Shown: positions 56,718-64,000 of the stretch, one piece after another | Numbering within the stretch: position 1 is the stretch's first letter | Layout: the number at the start of each line of letters is the position of its first letter | Assembly (NCBI GenBank): GCA_947591105.1 | Contig: CANQDL010000001.1 | Coordinates: 1 to 64,000 of the forward strand | Direction of reading: 5' to 3' | DNA: 64,000 nt | From: an uncultured Oscillospiraceae bacterium | Lineage (GTDB): Bacteria; Bacillota; Clostridia; Oscillospirales; Oscillospiraceae | Translations under genes and position numbers: made by a program | Notes under the pieces: generated by a model | What the model was told of the DNA's origin: nothing | Database searches by the model: none | What the model saw: the letters and a program-made list of their open reading frames with translations, nothing else

Positions 56718-58392
56718 ATATGCCGCGGACTATAACCCGATCCTGGAATACTGGGAACAGATTGAGAGCGGGAAGATAGAGGTCTCCCGGAAGGTTAGGA
56801 CGCTGTATAAGAAGCTGGCCCATGACGTAAGGAACCCGGGCCGGTGGCATTATTCGGTGAACCGGGCGAATCATGTGCTGGAGTTCGCGGAGAACTTTTG
56901 CCGACAGTCAAAGGGGAAATACGGCGGGCAGCTTGTCCGCCTCATGCTGTGGGAGAAGGCGCTACTGGCGGCGGCCTTCGGTTTTATCGACGGCGAGGGC
57001 CGGCGGAAGTATCAGTTTGTCCTCCTGATCGTCGGAAAGAAGAACGGGAAATCACTCCTGGCGTCCATCGTCGGACTGTATATGCAGGTGGCGGATGGTG
57101 AGCCTGGCCCCGAGTGCTATGCGGTGGCGACGAAGAAGGATCAGGCGAAGATCGTGTGGGGCGAGGCCAGGAGGATGGTGAATAAGTCTCCAACGCTAAA
57201 GCGGCGGATCAAGCCGCTGGTGGCGGAGATGGTGAGCAATTTTAACGATGGGACATTCAAGCCCCTGGCGTCCGATAAGGACACCATGGACGGGCTGAAT
57301 GTCCATTGTGCTTTACTGGACGAGTTGCACCAATGGAAGAACGGGCGGGCGCTGTACGACATCGTGGTGGACGGCATGATCGCCCGGGAACAGCCGATGG
57401 CCTTTATGACATCGACCGCCGGAACTATCCGGGAGGACCTCTACGACGAACTGTATGAAGAGGCCACGATGATAATAAACGGCTACGAGGATCCGCAAGG
57501 GTACACGGATGACCGCTTCCTCCCGGTGATCTATGAGCTCGACGCCCGGGAAGAGTGGACGGTCGAAGAGTGCTGGATCAAGGCGAACCCCTCCCTGGGG
57601 GAAGTCAAGTCAGCGGCGGCCCTCCGGGAGAAGGTCAACAAGGCGAAGAAAAACCCGCAGCTTGTCAAAAACCTGGTATGCAAGGAGTTCAACATCCGGG
57701 AGACAACGAGCGAGGCGTGGCTGACCTTCGAGGAATTGAACAACGAGACCCGGTACGACCTGGAGAAGCTGAAACCAAGGTATGGCATCGGAGGCGCTGA
57801 CCTGTCCAGCACCACGGACTTGACGGCGGCAAAGGTGATCTTCCAGGTTCCCGATGACCCGAAGATATATGTCATGTCGATGTACTGGATGCCGGAGGAT
57901 TTGGTGGAGGAGCGGTCGAGAGAGGACCGCATCCCCTATGAAAAGTGGATTGAAAAGGGCTATATACGGACCTGTCCGGGGAACTCCGTTCATGCGAAGT
58001 ATGTAACGGAATGGTTTGTGGAGGTCCAGCAAAAGCACGATGTCTATATCCCGTGGGTGGGCTATGACTCATGGAGCGCGAAATACTGGGTCGAGGAAAT
58101 GAAGGGGTATTTTGGAGCCTCGTCGATGATCCCGTTGCAGCAGGGATATAAAACGCTGTCCGCCCCCATGAAACAGATGGGAGCGGACCTCCGGGCGAAG
58201 GTCATAGTCTACGACAATAACCCGGTGGACAAGTGGTGCCTGGCGAACACGTCAAAGGTGGAGGACACGAACGGGAATATAAAACCGTTCAAGACGAGCA
58301 ATCACCGCCGGCGGATAGACGGGACGGCGGCGTTACTTGATGCCTACGCCGTGTTGATGGACAAGCGGGACGAATACCACACGATGATTTGA
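56680..58392 (+). CDS. Terminase large subunit
   Basis: This 570-residue protein has the Walker A-like IVGKKNGKSLLASI near residues 114-127, Walker B ALLDELHQ near 210-217, and a C-terminal nuclease region starting GIGGADLSSTTDLTAA. Both ATPase and nuclease parts look intact. It drives ATP-dependent DNA packaging into the procapsid. Confidence 0.95.
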   Translation: MALRTLSPGGRIKYAADYNPILEYWEQIESGKIEVSRKVRTLYKKLAHDVRNPGRWHYSVNRANHVLEFAENFCRQSKGKYGGQLVRLMLWEKALLAAAFGFIDGEGRRKYQFVLLIVGKKNGKSLLASIVGLYMQVADGEPGPECYAVATKKDQAKIVWGEARRMVNKSPTLKRRIKPLVAEMVSNFNDGTFKPLASDKDTMDGLNVHCALLDELHQWKNGRALYDIVVDGMIAREQPMAFMTSTAGTIREDLYDELYEEATMIINGYEDPQGYTDDRFLPVIYELDAREEWTVEECWIKANPSLGEVKSAAALREKVNKAKKNPQLVKNLVCKEFNIRETTSEAWLTFEELNNETRYDLEKLKPRYGIGGADLSSTTDLTAAKVIFQVPDDPKIYVMSMYWMPEDLVEERSREDRIPYEKWIEKGYIRTCPGNSVHAKYVTEWFVEVQQKHDVYIPWVGYDSWSAKYWVEEMKGYFGASSMIPLQQGYKTLSAPMKQMGADLRAKVIVYDNNPVDKWCLANTSKVEDTNGNIKPFKTSNHRRRIDGTAALLDAYAVLMDKRDEYHTMI

Positions 58393-58404
58393 GGAGGCGC
58401 TGGG

Positions 58405-59565
58405 ATGGGTGCAATAAAAAATTTCCTGGCCAGGTTCGCCCAGGCCAAAACGGTGAGCCGCCTGGAGATGGTCACGCAGTACGGAGAGGGATATTACGCC
58501 TGGAACGGGAAGCTGTACAAGTCCGACATCGTGCGCGAGGCGATCCGCCCGAAGGCCCGGGCAATCGGGAAGATAGTGGGGAAACACATTCTCACGAAGG
58601 AGAACGGGGACATAAAGGTGAACCCCCGGCCCTATATCAAGTTCCTCCTGGAAGAGCCTAACCCGTACATGACGGGCCAGATGCTGCAGGAGAAGATGGC
58701 GACCCAGTTAATGCTCAACGGCAACGCCTTCGCCCTAGTGGTGCGGGACGATGCCGGCCTCCCGTGTGAGATATACCCTATCCCCGCCGGTGCGGCGGAG
58801 GCGCTGTATGACGAACACGGGGACCTGCATATCAGGTTTACCTACCTAAACGGGAAAAGCAACACATTCCTGTATAGCGATTTGATCCACCTCCGCCGGG
58901 ACTATGCGGAGCGGGACATCTTCGGGGAAAGCCAGGTCGAGGCCCTGGCCCCGGTCATGGAGTGCGTGGGGACGCTGGATCAGGGGATTATGAAGGCCGT
59001 GAAAAACAGCGGCCTCATACGATGGCTTTTGAAGTTCAACACGTCCACCCGCCCGGAGGACGTGAAGGCGCAGACGAAGCATTTTGTCGATACCTACCTG
59101 TCAACGGAGAGCGAGACCATAGGGGCCGCCGGCGTGAACGCGAACGTGGACGCGATCCAGATTGACCCGAAGGACATTATGCCGAATAAAACGCTGATGA
59201 AGGAACTCCGGGATCGGGTCTATGCGTTTTTCAACACCAACGAGAAGATCGTAACATCCTCATTCACGGATGACGAGTGGAACGCCTATTTTGAGGCGGA
59301 GATCGAGCCGGATATATTGCAGTTCACCAACGCCTGGACCCAGCGCCTATTCTCCCGCCGGGAGCGGGCCGGGGGGAACAGGATCGTTTTTGAGGCATCC
59401 AACCTCCAGTGCGCAAGCATACAAACGAAGCTGGCGCTTGTCTCCATGGTAGACCGGGGGGCGCTGACGCCGAACGAGTGGAGGGCAACGATGAACCTGG
59501 CGCCGGTGGAGGGCGGGGACAAGCCAGTCCGCCGCCTCGATACGGAAGTGGTGGACAAGCCGTGA
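58405..59565 (+). CDS. Portal protein, HK97 type
   Basis: This 386-residue protein has the phage portal pattern: VREAIRPKARAIGKI, EEPNPYMTGQMLQEKMATQL, LNGNAFALVVRD and LIHLRRDYAERDIFG. It forms the dodecameric vertex for DNA entry. It follows the terminase by 12 bases. Confidence 0.93.
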   Translation: MGAIKNFLARFAQAKTVSRLEMVTQYGEGYYAWNGKLYKSDIVREAIRPKARAIGKIVGKHILTKENGDIKVNPRPYIKFLLEEPNPYMTGQMLQEKMATQLMLNGNAFALVVRDDAGLPCEIYPIPAGAAEALYDEHGDLHIRFTYLNGKSNTFLYSDLIHLRRDYAERDIFGESQVEALAPVMECVGTLDQGIMKAVKNSGLIRWLLKFNTSTRPEDVKAQTKHFVDTYLSTESETIGAAGVNANVDAIQIDPKDIMPNKTLMKELRDRVYAFFNTNEKIVTSSFTDDEWNAYFEAEIEPDILQFTNAWTQRLFSRRERAGGNRIVFEASNLQCASIQTKLALVSMVDRGALTPNEWRATMNLAPVEGGDKPVRRLDTEVVDKP

Positions 59566-59603
59566 AGGCTGGACATAAACGGAAGCGGGAGGAGGTGAGG
59601 TAA

Positions 59604-60341
59604 ATGCGTGTATTGCGGATCGTCGGGGTGATATGCCCCGATGACTACGAGTGGTACTACCGCGATTGGCTGGGTATGTCTTGCACTTGCCCTCATAACG
59701 TGCAGGACGCGATCAACGAGGCCGCCGGGGACTTCCTGACCGTGGAGATCAACTCCCCGGGCGGGGAGATCAGTTCCGGGGCGGACATCTACACGGCCTT
59801 GCGGAAGTACGACGAGGCGAACCCCGGGAAGCTGAAAATACAGATCACGGGACAGGCGTGTTCCGCCGCGAGCGTTATTGCCATGGCGGGATATTGCGAG
59901 ATGGCCCCGGTGGCCTTGATGCTCGTCCACAACGTATCACAGGAGGCCCGCGGGAATCACAACGTCATGGAAAAGGTGGCGGAGGATCTGCGGATCGCGG
60001 ATGATGCCCTGAGCGACGCATACGTCAGGAAGAGCGGGATGAGCAAGAAAGAAGTCCTCGACATGATGGAGCGGGAGGCATGGATCACAGCCGTACAGGC
60101 GAAGGATTTGAAGCTGATCGACGCGATCATGTTTGAGGGCCAGGACACGGCCTCGCCTATGGCGGCGAGTCTGTATGATTTGCCGTCCCATGAACAGATG
60201 GAAGCCGCCAAAGAGGCGCTGGCAGCCAGGAAGGCGACGGAGGCAGCGGGAGAGCCGCCGTCCCCGGAAGCCGAGGGCAAAACGGCCAGGGCAAAAGCCC
60301 GGCTGAAACTTTTGACGCTGACGAAAGGAGCGAAAAGATGA
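59604..60341 (+). CDS. ClpP-like head maturation protease
   Basis: This 245-residue protein has the ClpP fold with catalytic S87 in TGQACSAASVIA and H109 in LMLVHNVSQEA. INSPGGEISSGADIY precedes. In HK97-like phages it cleaves the capsid delta domain. The C-terminal 40 residues form an Ala/Glu/Arg-rich tail that may act in scaffolding. Confidence 0.93.
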   Translation: MRVLRIVGVICPDDYEWYYRDWLGMSCTCPHNVQDAINEAAGDFLTVEINSPGGEISSGADIYTALRKYDEANPGKLKIQITGQACSAASVIAMAGYCEMAPVALMLVHNVSQEARGNHNVMEKVAEDLRIADDALSDAYVRKSGMSKKEVLDMMEREAWITAVQAKDLKLIDAIMFEGQDTASPMAASLYDLPSHEQMEAAKEALAARKATEAAGEPPSPEAEGKTARAKARLKLLTLTKGAKR

Positions 60342-61576
60342 AGTACAAGGATTATCAGGAGAAGCGGAACGCCCTGACCGAAGAGGCTGACGGCCTCATT
60401 GACGAGGGCAAGATCGACGAGGCGAACGCCAAGATGGACGAGATCAAGGAACTGGATGCCAAGTGGGACGAGAGCGCCCAGGCCCAGGCGAACCTCCGCG
60501 CCCTGGATGGCGAGGCACGGAAGATGGATGTCTCCAATCCCGGCAGGAAGCCCGCCGAGGATGGAGCCGCCCAGGTTGACAAGGCCGGCGACGTGCTGGA
60601 GAACACCAAGGCGGAAGAGCTCTACAAGACCGACGAATACCGGGATGCCTGGGCGAAGCGAATGATGGGTAAGCCCCTCACCAGCACCGAAAAGAACCTG
60701 TACACCCGGGCGAACGAGTTCATCCACACCACCGAGAACACCGGCGACGTGATCCCGGAGACCGTGGCGGCGGGCATCATGTCCGAGATGGAGGGTATGT
60801 TCCCCTACTTCAACGACGTGGAAAAGACCACCGTTCCCGGCATCTTCACCATCATCCGGGGCAAGACCTCCAGCGAGGCGAAGTGGTATGACGAGGCCAC
60901 CGAGACGGAGGACGGCACGGAGACCTTCGACACCGTGACCCTGCAGGGGTGCGAGCTGTCCCGGTCCATTACCGTAAGCTACAAACTCCGCGAGATGGCG
61001 GTCAAGGACTTCATCCCCTACATCCAGCGGAAGATCGCGGAGCAGATGGGCAAGGCCGCCGGCTACGGCGTGACCAACGGCAAGGGCCACGAGAACGACA
61101 AGCCCGAGCCCATGGGCGTCGTTACCCTGCTGAAGAAGCTGGAGAACGAGGAAGCCCATGTGGTGAAGTATGAGAAGGGGAAGCTGTCCTATGTGAACCT
61201 GACCGCTTGCCGGGCGAAGATCAAGGGCCAGTATGCCGCCGGCCTGGCGATCTACGCGAACACGGACACCGTGTGGAACGAACTGGCGAACGTGCTGGAC
61301 AACAACGGGCGCCCCGTGTTCATCCCGGACGCCACCTCCGGCGGCGTGTACAAGGTGCTGGGTATGGTGGTCAAGGAGGATGCCTCCATGGCTGACGGTG
61401 ACATCCTCATGTCGAACGCCGCCCAGGGCTACCATGTGAACACCGCCCGGCCCATGTCCATGGAGACGGAGAATCACGCGAAGCAGCGGCGGACGGACTA
61501 TGTGGCATACTCCGTCATGGACGGCGCTGTGACCGCCGAGAACGCCCACGCCCTCCTGACCCGTTCGGACCCTTAA
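60338..61576 (+). CDS. Major capsid protein, HK97 fold
   Basis: This 412-residue protein has an N-terminal coiled-coil delta domain (about 1-75, DYQEKRNALTEEADGLIDEG). TRANEFIHTTENTGDVIPETV opens the mature capsid fold, which continues with VIPETVAAGIMSEM and IQRKIAEQMGKAAGYGVTNG. The start overlaps the protease stop. Codon use is strongly biased, as for an abundant protein. The following open frame (see the next entry) has no usual start nearby. Confidence 0.95.
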   Translation: MKYKDYQEKRNALTEEADGLIDEGKIDEANAKMDEIKELDAKWDESAQAQANLRALDGEARKMDVSNPGRKPAEDGAAQVDKAGDVLENTKAEELYKTDEYRDAWAKRMMGKPLTSTEKNLYTRANEFIHTTENTGDVIPETVAAGIMSEMEGMFPYFNDVEKTTVPGIFTIIRGKTSSEAKWYDEATETEDGTETFDTVTLQGCELSRSITVSYKLREMAVKDFIPYIQRKIAEQMGKAAGYGVTNGKGHENDKPEPMGVVTLLKKLENEEAHVVKYEKGKLSYVNLTACRAKIKGQYAAGLAIYANTDTVWNELANVLDNNGRPVFIPDATSGGVYKVLGMVVKEDASMADGDILMSNAAQGYHVNTARPMSMETENHAKQRRTDYVAYSVMDGAVTAENAHALLTRSDP

Positions 61577-61632
61577 CGGGGGCTGACCGCGTAAAGGTAA
61601 CGCCCCAGGGTCAGTCCCTTAATGATTACGGG

Positions 61633-61980
61633 GTGGGCGGCGACAAGCAGGTCTCTGACCTGATGAACGCCGACGTTGCGATTGAATGGACGGGAACCGA
61701 TGGCAAGGTGACAGGGAACTTCCCGAAGGTCTCCAAGTTCACCGGTTTTAGCGCTGATGCCACCGAACAGGAGGGTCATTACTTCTGTTTTGAGGTGGAT
61801 GAACAGTACGAGGGCCAGAAGGTGACGGTCATCGGCGCGAAGCAGAAAACCGCCCAGGATCGCAAATGGGTGGTACGCCTGGACGATTTGGTGAAGGCTT
61901 CCAAGAAGCTGACCGTCAAGGTGGCCGGCGAGATCATCTTTACCCTTGACTTCACCGGCGCACAGCTGGCGGAGACGTAA
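61633..61980 (+). CDS. Possible head-decoration protein, start uncertain
   Basis: The frame from GTG 61633 gives 115 residues, but in the same frame the preceding bases (from about 61,570) read TGADRVKVTPQGQSLNDYG without a stop, and protein-like sequence runs back to the capsid end. No ATG, GTG or TTG occurs in this frame from 61513 to 61633. Later sequence (FTGFSADATEQEGHYFCFEV, KVTVIGAKQKTAQDRKWVVR) is a beta-rich domain. It could be an unusually started protein, a capsid extension by -1 frameshifting near 61,571, or one missing base. Confidence 0.6.
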   Translation: MGGDKQVSDLMNADVAIEWTGTDGKVTGNFPKVSKFTGFSADATEQEGHYFCFEVDEQYEGQKVTVIGAKQKTAQDRKWVVRLDDLVKASKKLTVKVAGEIIFTLDFTGAQLAET

Positions 61981-61998
61981 GGAAGGAGGCGGCCACGA

Positions 61999-62289
61999 AT
62001 GGCTTTAGGCCCGAAGGCTATCCGCGCTATTTTGCGGATGAAAACGGAAGCCCATGACGCCGAGATAAAAGGGCTGATCGAGGCCGCGAAGATCGACTTG
62101 AAACTTGCCGGAGTTGAAGTAAACTCCGGCAAGTTGTACGAGACGGCGGTGGCCTTTTACTGCAAGGCGAACTTCGGATGGCTGGAGCCGGAAGTGGCGG
62201 CCCACTGGGAGGCGCGGTATGAGAAGCTGAAAGCGACCATGCAGCACTCCACGGAGTACGGGCCGATCAAGGCGGAGCCGAGGGGGTGA
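61999..62289 (+). CDS. Head-tail connector protein
   Basis: This 96-residue helical protein starts at ATG 61999 after AAGGAGG. LRMKTEAHDAEIKGLIEAAK and VAFYCKANFGWLEPEVAAHW match gp6-like head-tail connectors. It would bind below the portal. Confidence 0.8.
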   Translation: MALGPKAIRAILRMKTEAHDAEIKGLIEAAKIDLKLAGVEVNSGKLYETAVAFYCKANFGWLEPEVAAHWEARYEKLKATMQHSTEYGPIKAEPRG

Positions 62290-62295
62290 GCCGCG

Positions 62296-62598
62296 GTGGA
62301 GGACGTTGAAATCGTGCTGATCGCGGACAAGACCGACGAGACGGATCGGGACGGCTACCCGATAAAGACGGAGACAAAAAAGACCGTTTTCGCCAGGAAG
62401 AAATCCGTGGCGAGGACGGAATTTTACGAAGCCCTCCGATCCGGCATGAACCCGGTGTATATCTTTGAGATGTTCGCCGGGGACTATGACGGTCAGCGCC
62501 TCGTGGAGTATGAGGGAGTGAGGTATGAGGTGGCCCGATCCTACCAGGCATCCCCGGACTGTATCTCCCTCACCTGTAAGGAGGTGCGCCGGAAATGA
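62296..62598 (+). CDS. Head closure / head-tail adaptor protein
   Basis: GTG 62296 gives 100 residues. ETKKTVFARKKSVARTEFYE and FEMFAGDYDGQRLVEYEGVR fit small head-closure proteins of siphophages. Position between connector and tail genes supports it. Confidence 0.75.
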   Translation: MEDVEIVLIADKTDETDRDGYPIKTETKKTVFARKKSVARTEFYEALRSGMNPVYIFEMFAGDYDGQRLVEYEGVRYEVARSYQASPDCISLTCKEVRRK

Positions 62599-62963
62599 GC
62601 ATTGAAAGCAGAGCGAAGGAGGCCGTGGCCTCCTTCGCCCCGTTCTGGACGGAGGAAAGCTGGGACGGGTCAGAGGACACGAAGAGCGGGACATACCTCA
62701 CGTTCAACGCGACCTCAATGCCACATGTGTTCGCTGATGGGGAGGTTCCCTATGAGCGGTATATATGCCAGTTGCACCTCTATTGTCCGAGGGCCACGAA
62801 CACCGTCAAGATGCGGAAGCAGATAAAAAAAGCCCTGTATGCCGCCGGGTTCACCTGGCCCCATGTCGAGCCGGCGCACGACGGGGATGGCGGCCACTAT
62901 GTGTTCGAGTTCCAGGGACTTGAATCCACCGGGGAGGCGGAAGATGGCGAGCCTGACAACTGA
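62595..62963 (+). CDS. Tail terminator-like protein
   Basis: This 122-residue protein has RYICQLHLYCPRATNTVKMR then QIKKALYAAGFTWPHVEPAH, resembling small tail-completion proteins. The name rests on position as much as sequence. It overlaps both neighbours. Confidence 0.65.
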   Translation: MSIESRAKEAVASFAPFWTEESWDGSEDTKSGTYLTFNATSMPHVFADGEVPYERYICQLHLYCPRATNTVKMRKQIKKALYAAGFTWPHVEPAHDGDGGHYVFEFQGLESTGEAEDGEPDN

Positions 62964-63366
62964 CGGCCTGGAGAGGCTGCTGCTCGATATGCAGGAGATA
63001 AGCGAGATACCGCTGGATATTGCGGAACAGATGCTCGAAGCGGGCGCGGATGTGCTTGTGAAGGGTCAGCGGGAAATGGCGATCTCCATGGGCGTGGTGG
63101 ACTCCGGCCAGGTGGCGGCGTCCATCGTGAAGGGAAAGGTAAAGCGGACAAAGGACGGTTACTCCATAAGCGTGTACCCGAGAGGGTCCCGCCGGCGGGG
63201 GAACAAGACAACACGAAATGCGGAAATCGCTTTTGTGAATGAGTTCGGAAAGCGGGGACAATTCCCGAGGCCATTCATCCGGGCGGCAAATGAGAAGTAC
63301 GGGGACGAGGCCGTGGATGCGGCGGCGGCCCGGTATGACCGCTTTTTGAAGTCCAAAAACCTGTGA
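62944..63366 (+). CDS. HK97 gp10-like tail protein
   Basis: ATG 62944 gives 140 residues. ISEIPLDIAEQMLEAGADVL and RNAEIAFVNEFGKRGQFPRP, then FIRAANEKYGDEAV, match the gp10-like family of tail-completion proteins. Confidence 0.82.
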   Translation: MASLTTDGLERLLLDMQEISEIPLDIAEQMLEAGADVLVKGQREMAISMGVVDSGQVAASIVKGKVKRTKDGYSISVYPRGSRRRGNKTTRNAEIAFVNEFGKRGQFPRPFIRAANEKYGDEAVDAAAARYDRFLKSKNL

Positions 63367-63388
63367 TCTGTGAAAGGAGAATCAGAAC

Positions 63389-64000
63389 ATGAGATACGGA
63401 GCGAAAAATGCGAGGTGGGCGCCCTGGCAGGGTGACGAGCCGGAGCAGGGTATGCCCCTTTACGGCAAGACTGAGGACATGGGCGGCATCAACGAGAGCA
63501 ACGACACCATCAACTTCGCGGAGGCTTCCGGCTACGCCGACAACGGCGAGAAGGTGAAGGTCAAGGAGTTCGCCAACGGGACCATCGACGCGAAGATGCT
63601 GGCGGTTCCATTCCCTGTGGGATCCGCGATCCTGGGAACCGCCACGCACGGCCAGACGGGCCGGGCCTACGGCGGGGATGACCACGCCCCCTTCGGCGGT
63701 TACGGCTTTTACAGCTGTTACATCGACGGGGCGAACAAGCGGACGTACACCGTGATCTTCTATCCGAAGGTTCAGGGCAGCACCACCGGGAGCAACTACA
63801 AGACCAAAGAGGATCAGATCACGCTGGAGTACGACGCGATCTCCTTCAACATCCTCCTCCCGAAGTGCGGCAAGTACAAGGTGGAGGAACAGTTCGACAC
63901 GGAAGAGGAAGCCCAGGAATACCTCGACGGCCTGTTTGCCGGTACGTCCGTGGTGGCCGGCGTGGCCGGATCCGGCGTGGAACTGGGAAACCTGACCGTA
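63389..64000 (+). CDS. Major tail protein (tail tube), partial
   Basis: The gene starts at ATG 63389 after AAAGGAG and runs off the window, 204 codons present. YGAKNARWAPWQGDEPEQGM, FAEASGYADNGEKVKVKEFA, GGDDHAPFGGYGFYSCYIDG and YDAISFNILLPKCGKYKVEE match phi13-type major tail proteins. It forms the tail tube. Confidence 0.88.
   Translation, partial: MRYGAKNARWAPWQGDEPEQGMPLYGKTEDMGGINESNDTINFAEASGYADNGEKVKVKEFANGTIDAKMLAVPFPVGSAILGTATHGQTGRAYGGDDHAPFGGYGFYSCYIDGANKRTYTVIFYPKVQGSTTGSNYKTKEDQITLEYDAISFNILLPKCGKYKVEEQFDTEEEAQEYLDGLFAGTSVVAGVAGSGVELGNLTV

Larger units (their letters stand above)
34232..64000. mobile_element. Prophage, HK97-capsid siphovirus type (left 29.8 kb)
   Basis: The element begins at the tRNA-Pro attachment site and runs past the window end. 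Its order is typical of temperate siphophages: leftward integrase and repressor, divergent operator region, rightward early operon, terminase, portal, protease, capsid, connectors and tail tube. The early region is packed with small overlapping genes. No tape measure, tail tip, lysis genes or right attachment site are inside the window. Apart from the broken C5 methyltransferase, the structural genes read intact, so it may be functional. Confidence 0.93.

Overview
The window comes from a GC-rich Firmicute, most likely a gut clostridium of the Oscillospiraceae type. The evidence is strong GGAGG ribosome binding sites with ATG/GTG/TTG starts, consensus TTGACA/TATAAT promoters, RNase J, an SLH/SpoIID-like surface protein and TRAP and TTT transporters. 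The family-level placement is inference from gene content.

Bases 1-20,000 are housekeeping chromosome: the recR tail and rnjA; a STAS protein beside a sensor/SpoIIE phosphatase/HATPase fusion; a small-gene cluster (two-helix membrane protein, HD hydrolase, GyrI-like protein, frameshifted flavodoxin); a secreted metallo-beta-lactamase-fold protein; a small ribbon-helix-helix-like gene with its own inverted-repeat operators; a Doc toxin remnant; an ArsC/Spx-like protein with gpsA; dapA and asd (lysine/diaminopimelate branch); an SLH-SH3-SpoIID protein with queA; an asparagine synthetase; and a Na/Pi cotransporter.

Bases 20,000-27,300 form a sugar-acid catabolic island. An IclR regulator is divergent from a TRAP transporter (dctPQM), an enolase-superfamily sugar-acid dehydratase, a KDPG-type aldolase with a C-terminal VOC-like domain, and a KDG-type sugar kinase. 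Together they would import a sugar acid, dehydrate it to a 2-keto-3-deoxy acid, phosphorylate it and cleave it to pyruvate and a triose phosphate. Bases 27,475-31,965 are a tripartite tricarboxylate transporter locus with two substrate-binding proteins for one TctB/TctA pair. Two tandem MgtC-family genes and a dTMP-kinase-like gene follow.

From about 34,232 to the window end is a prophage of the HK97-capsid siphovirus type. It is inserted at the 3' half of a tRNA-Pro gene, whose 46-bp fragment marks the left end; the right end lies outside the window. In order it carries: integrase; HicAB; two leftward genes expressed from the lysogen side, including a membrane zinc-ribbon/HIRAN-like protein; a LexA/CI-like repressor; a five-operator switch; a Cro-like protein; and a long rightward early operon of small genes. 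That operon includes a DUF2829/Tad2-like protein, a Dam-type methylase, a broken and circularly permuted C5 methyltransferase, XF1762-like, radical SAM and DUF4406 proteins, two HNH nucleases, an N-type methyltransferase and an HUH Rep-like protein. The late genes follow: terminases, portal, ClpP-like protease, capsid, connectors and tail tube. Long poly-G runs cause or surround several frameshifts. These could be sequencing artefacts or real variable tracts, and the sequence alone cannot decide.
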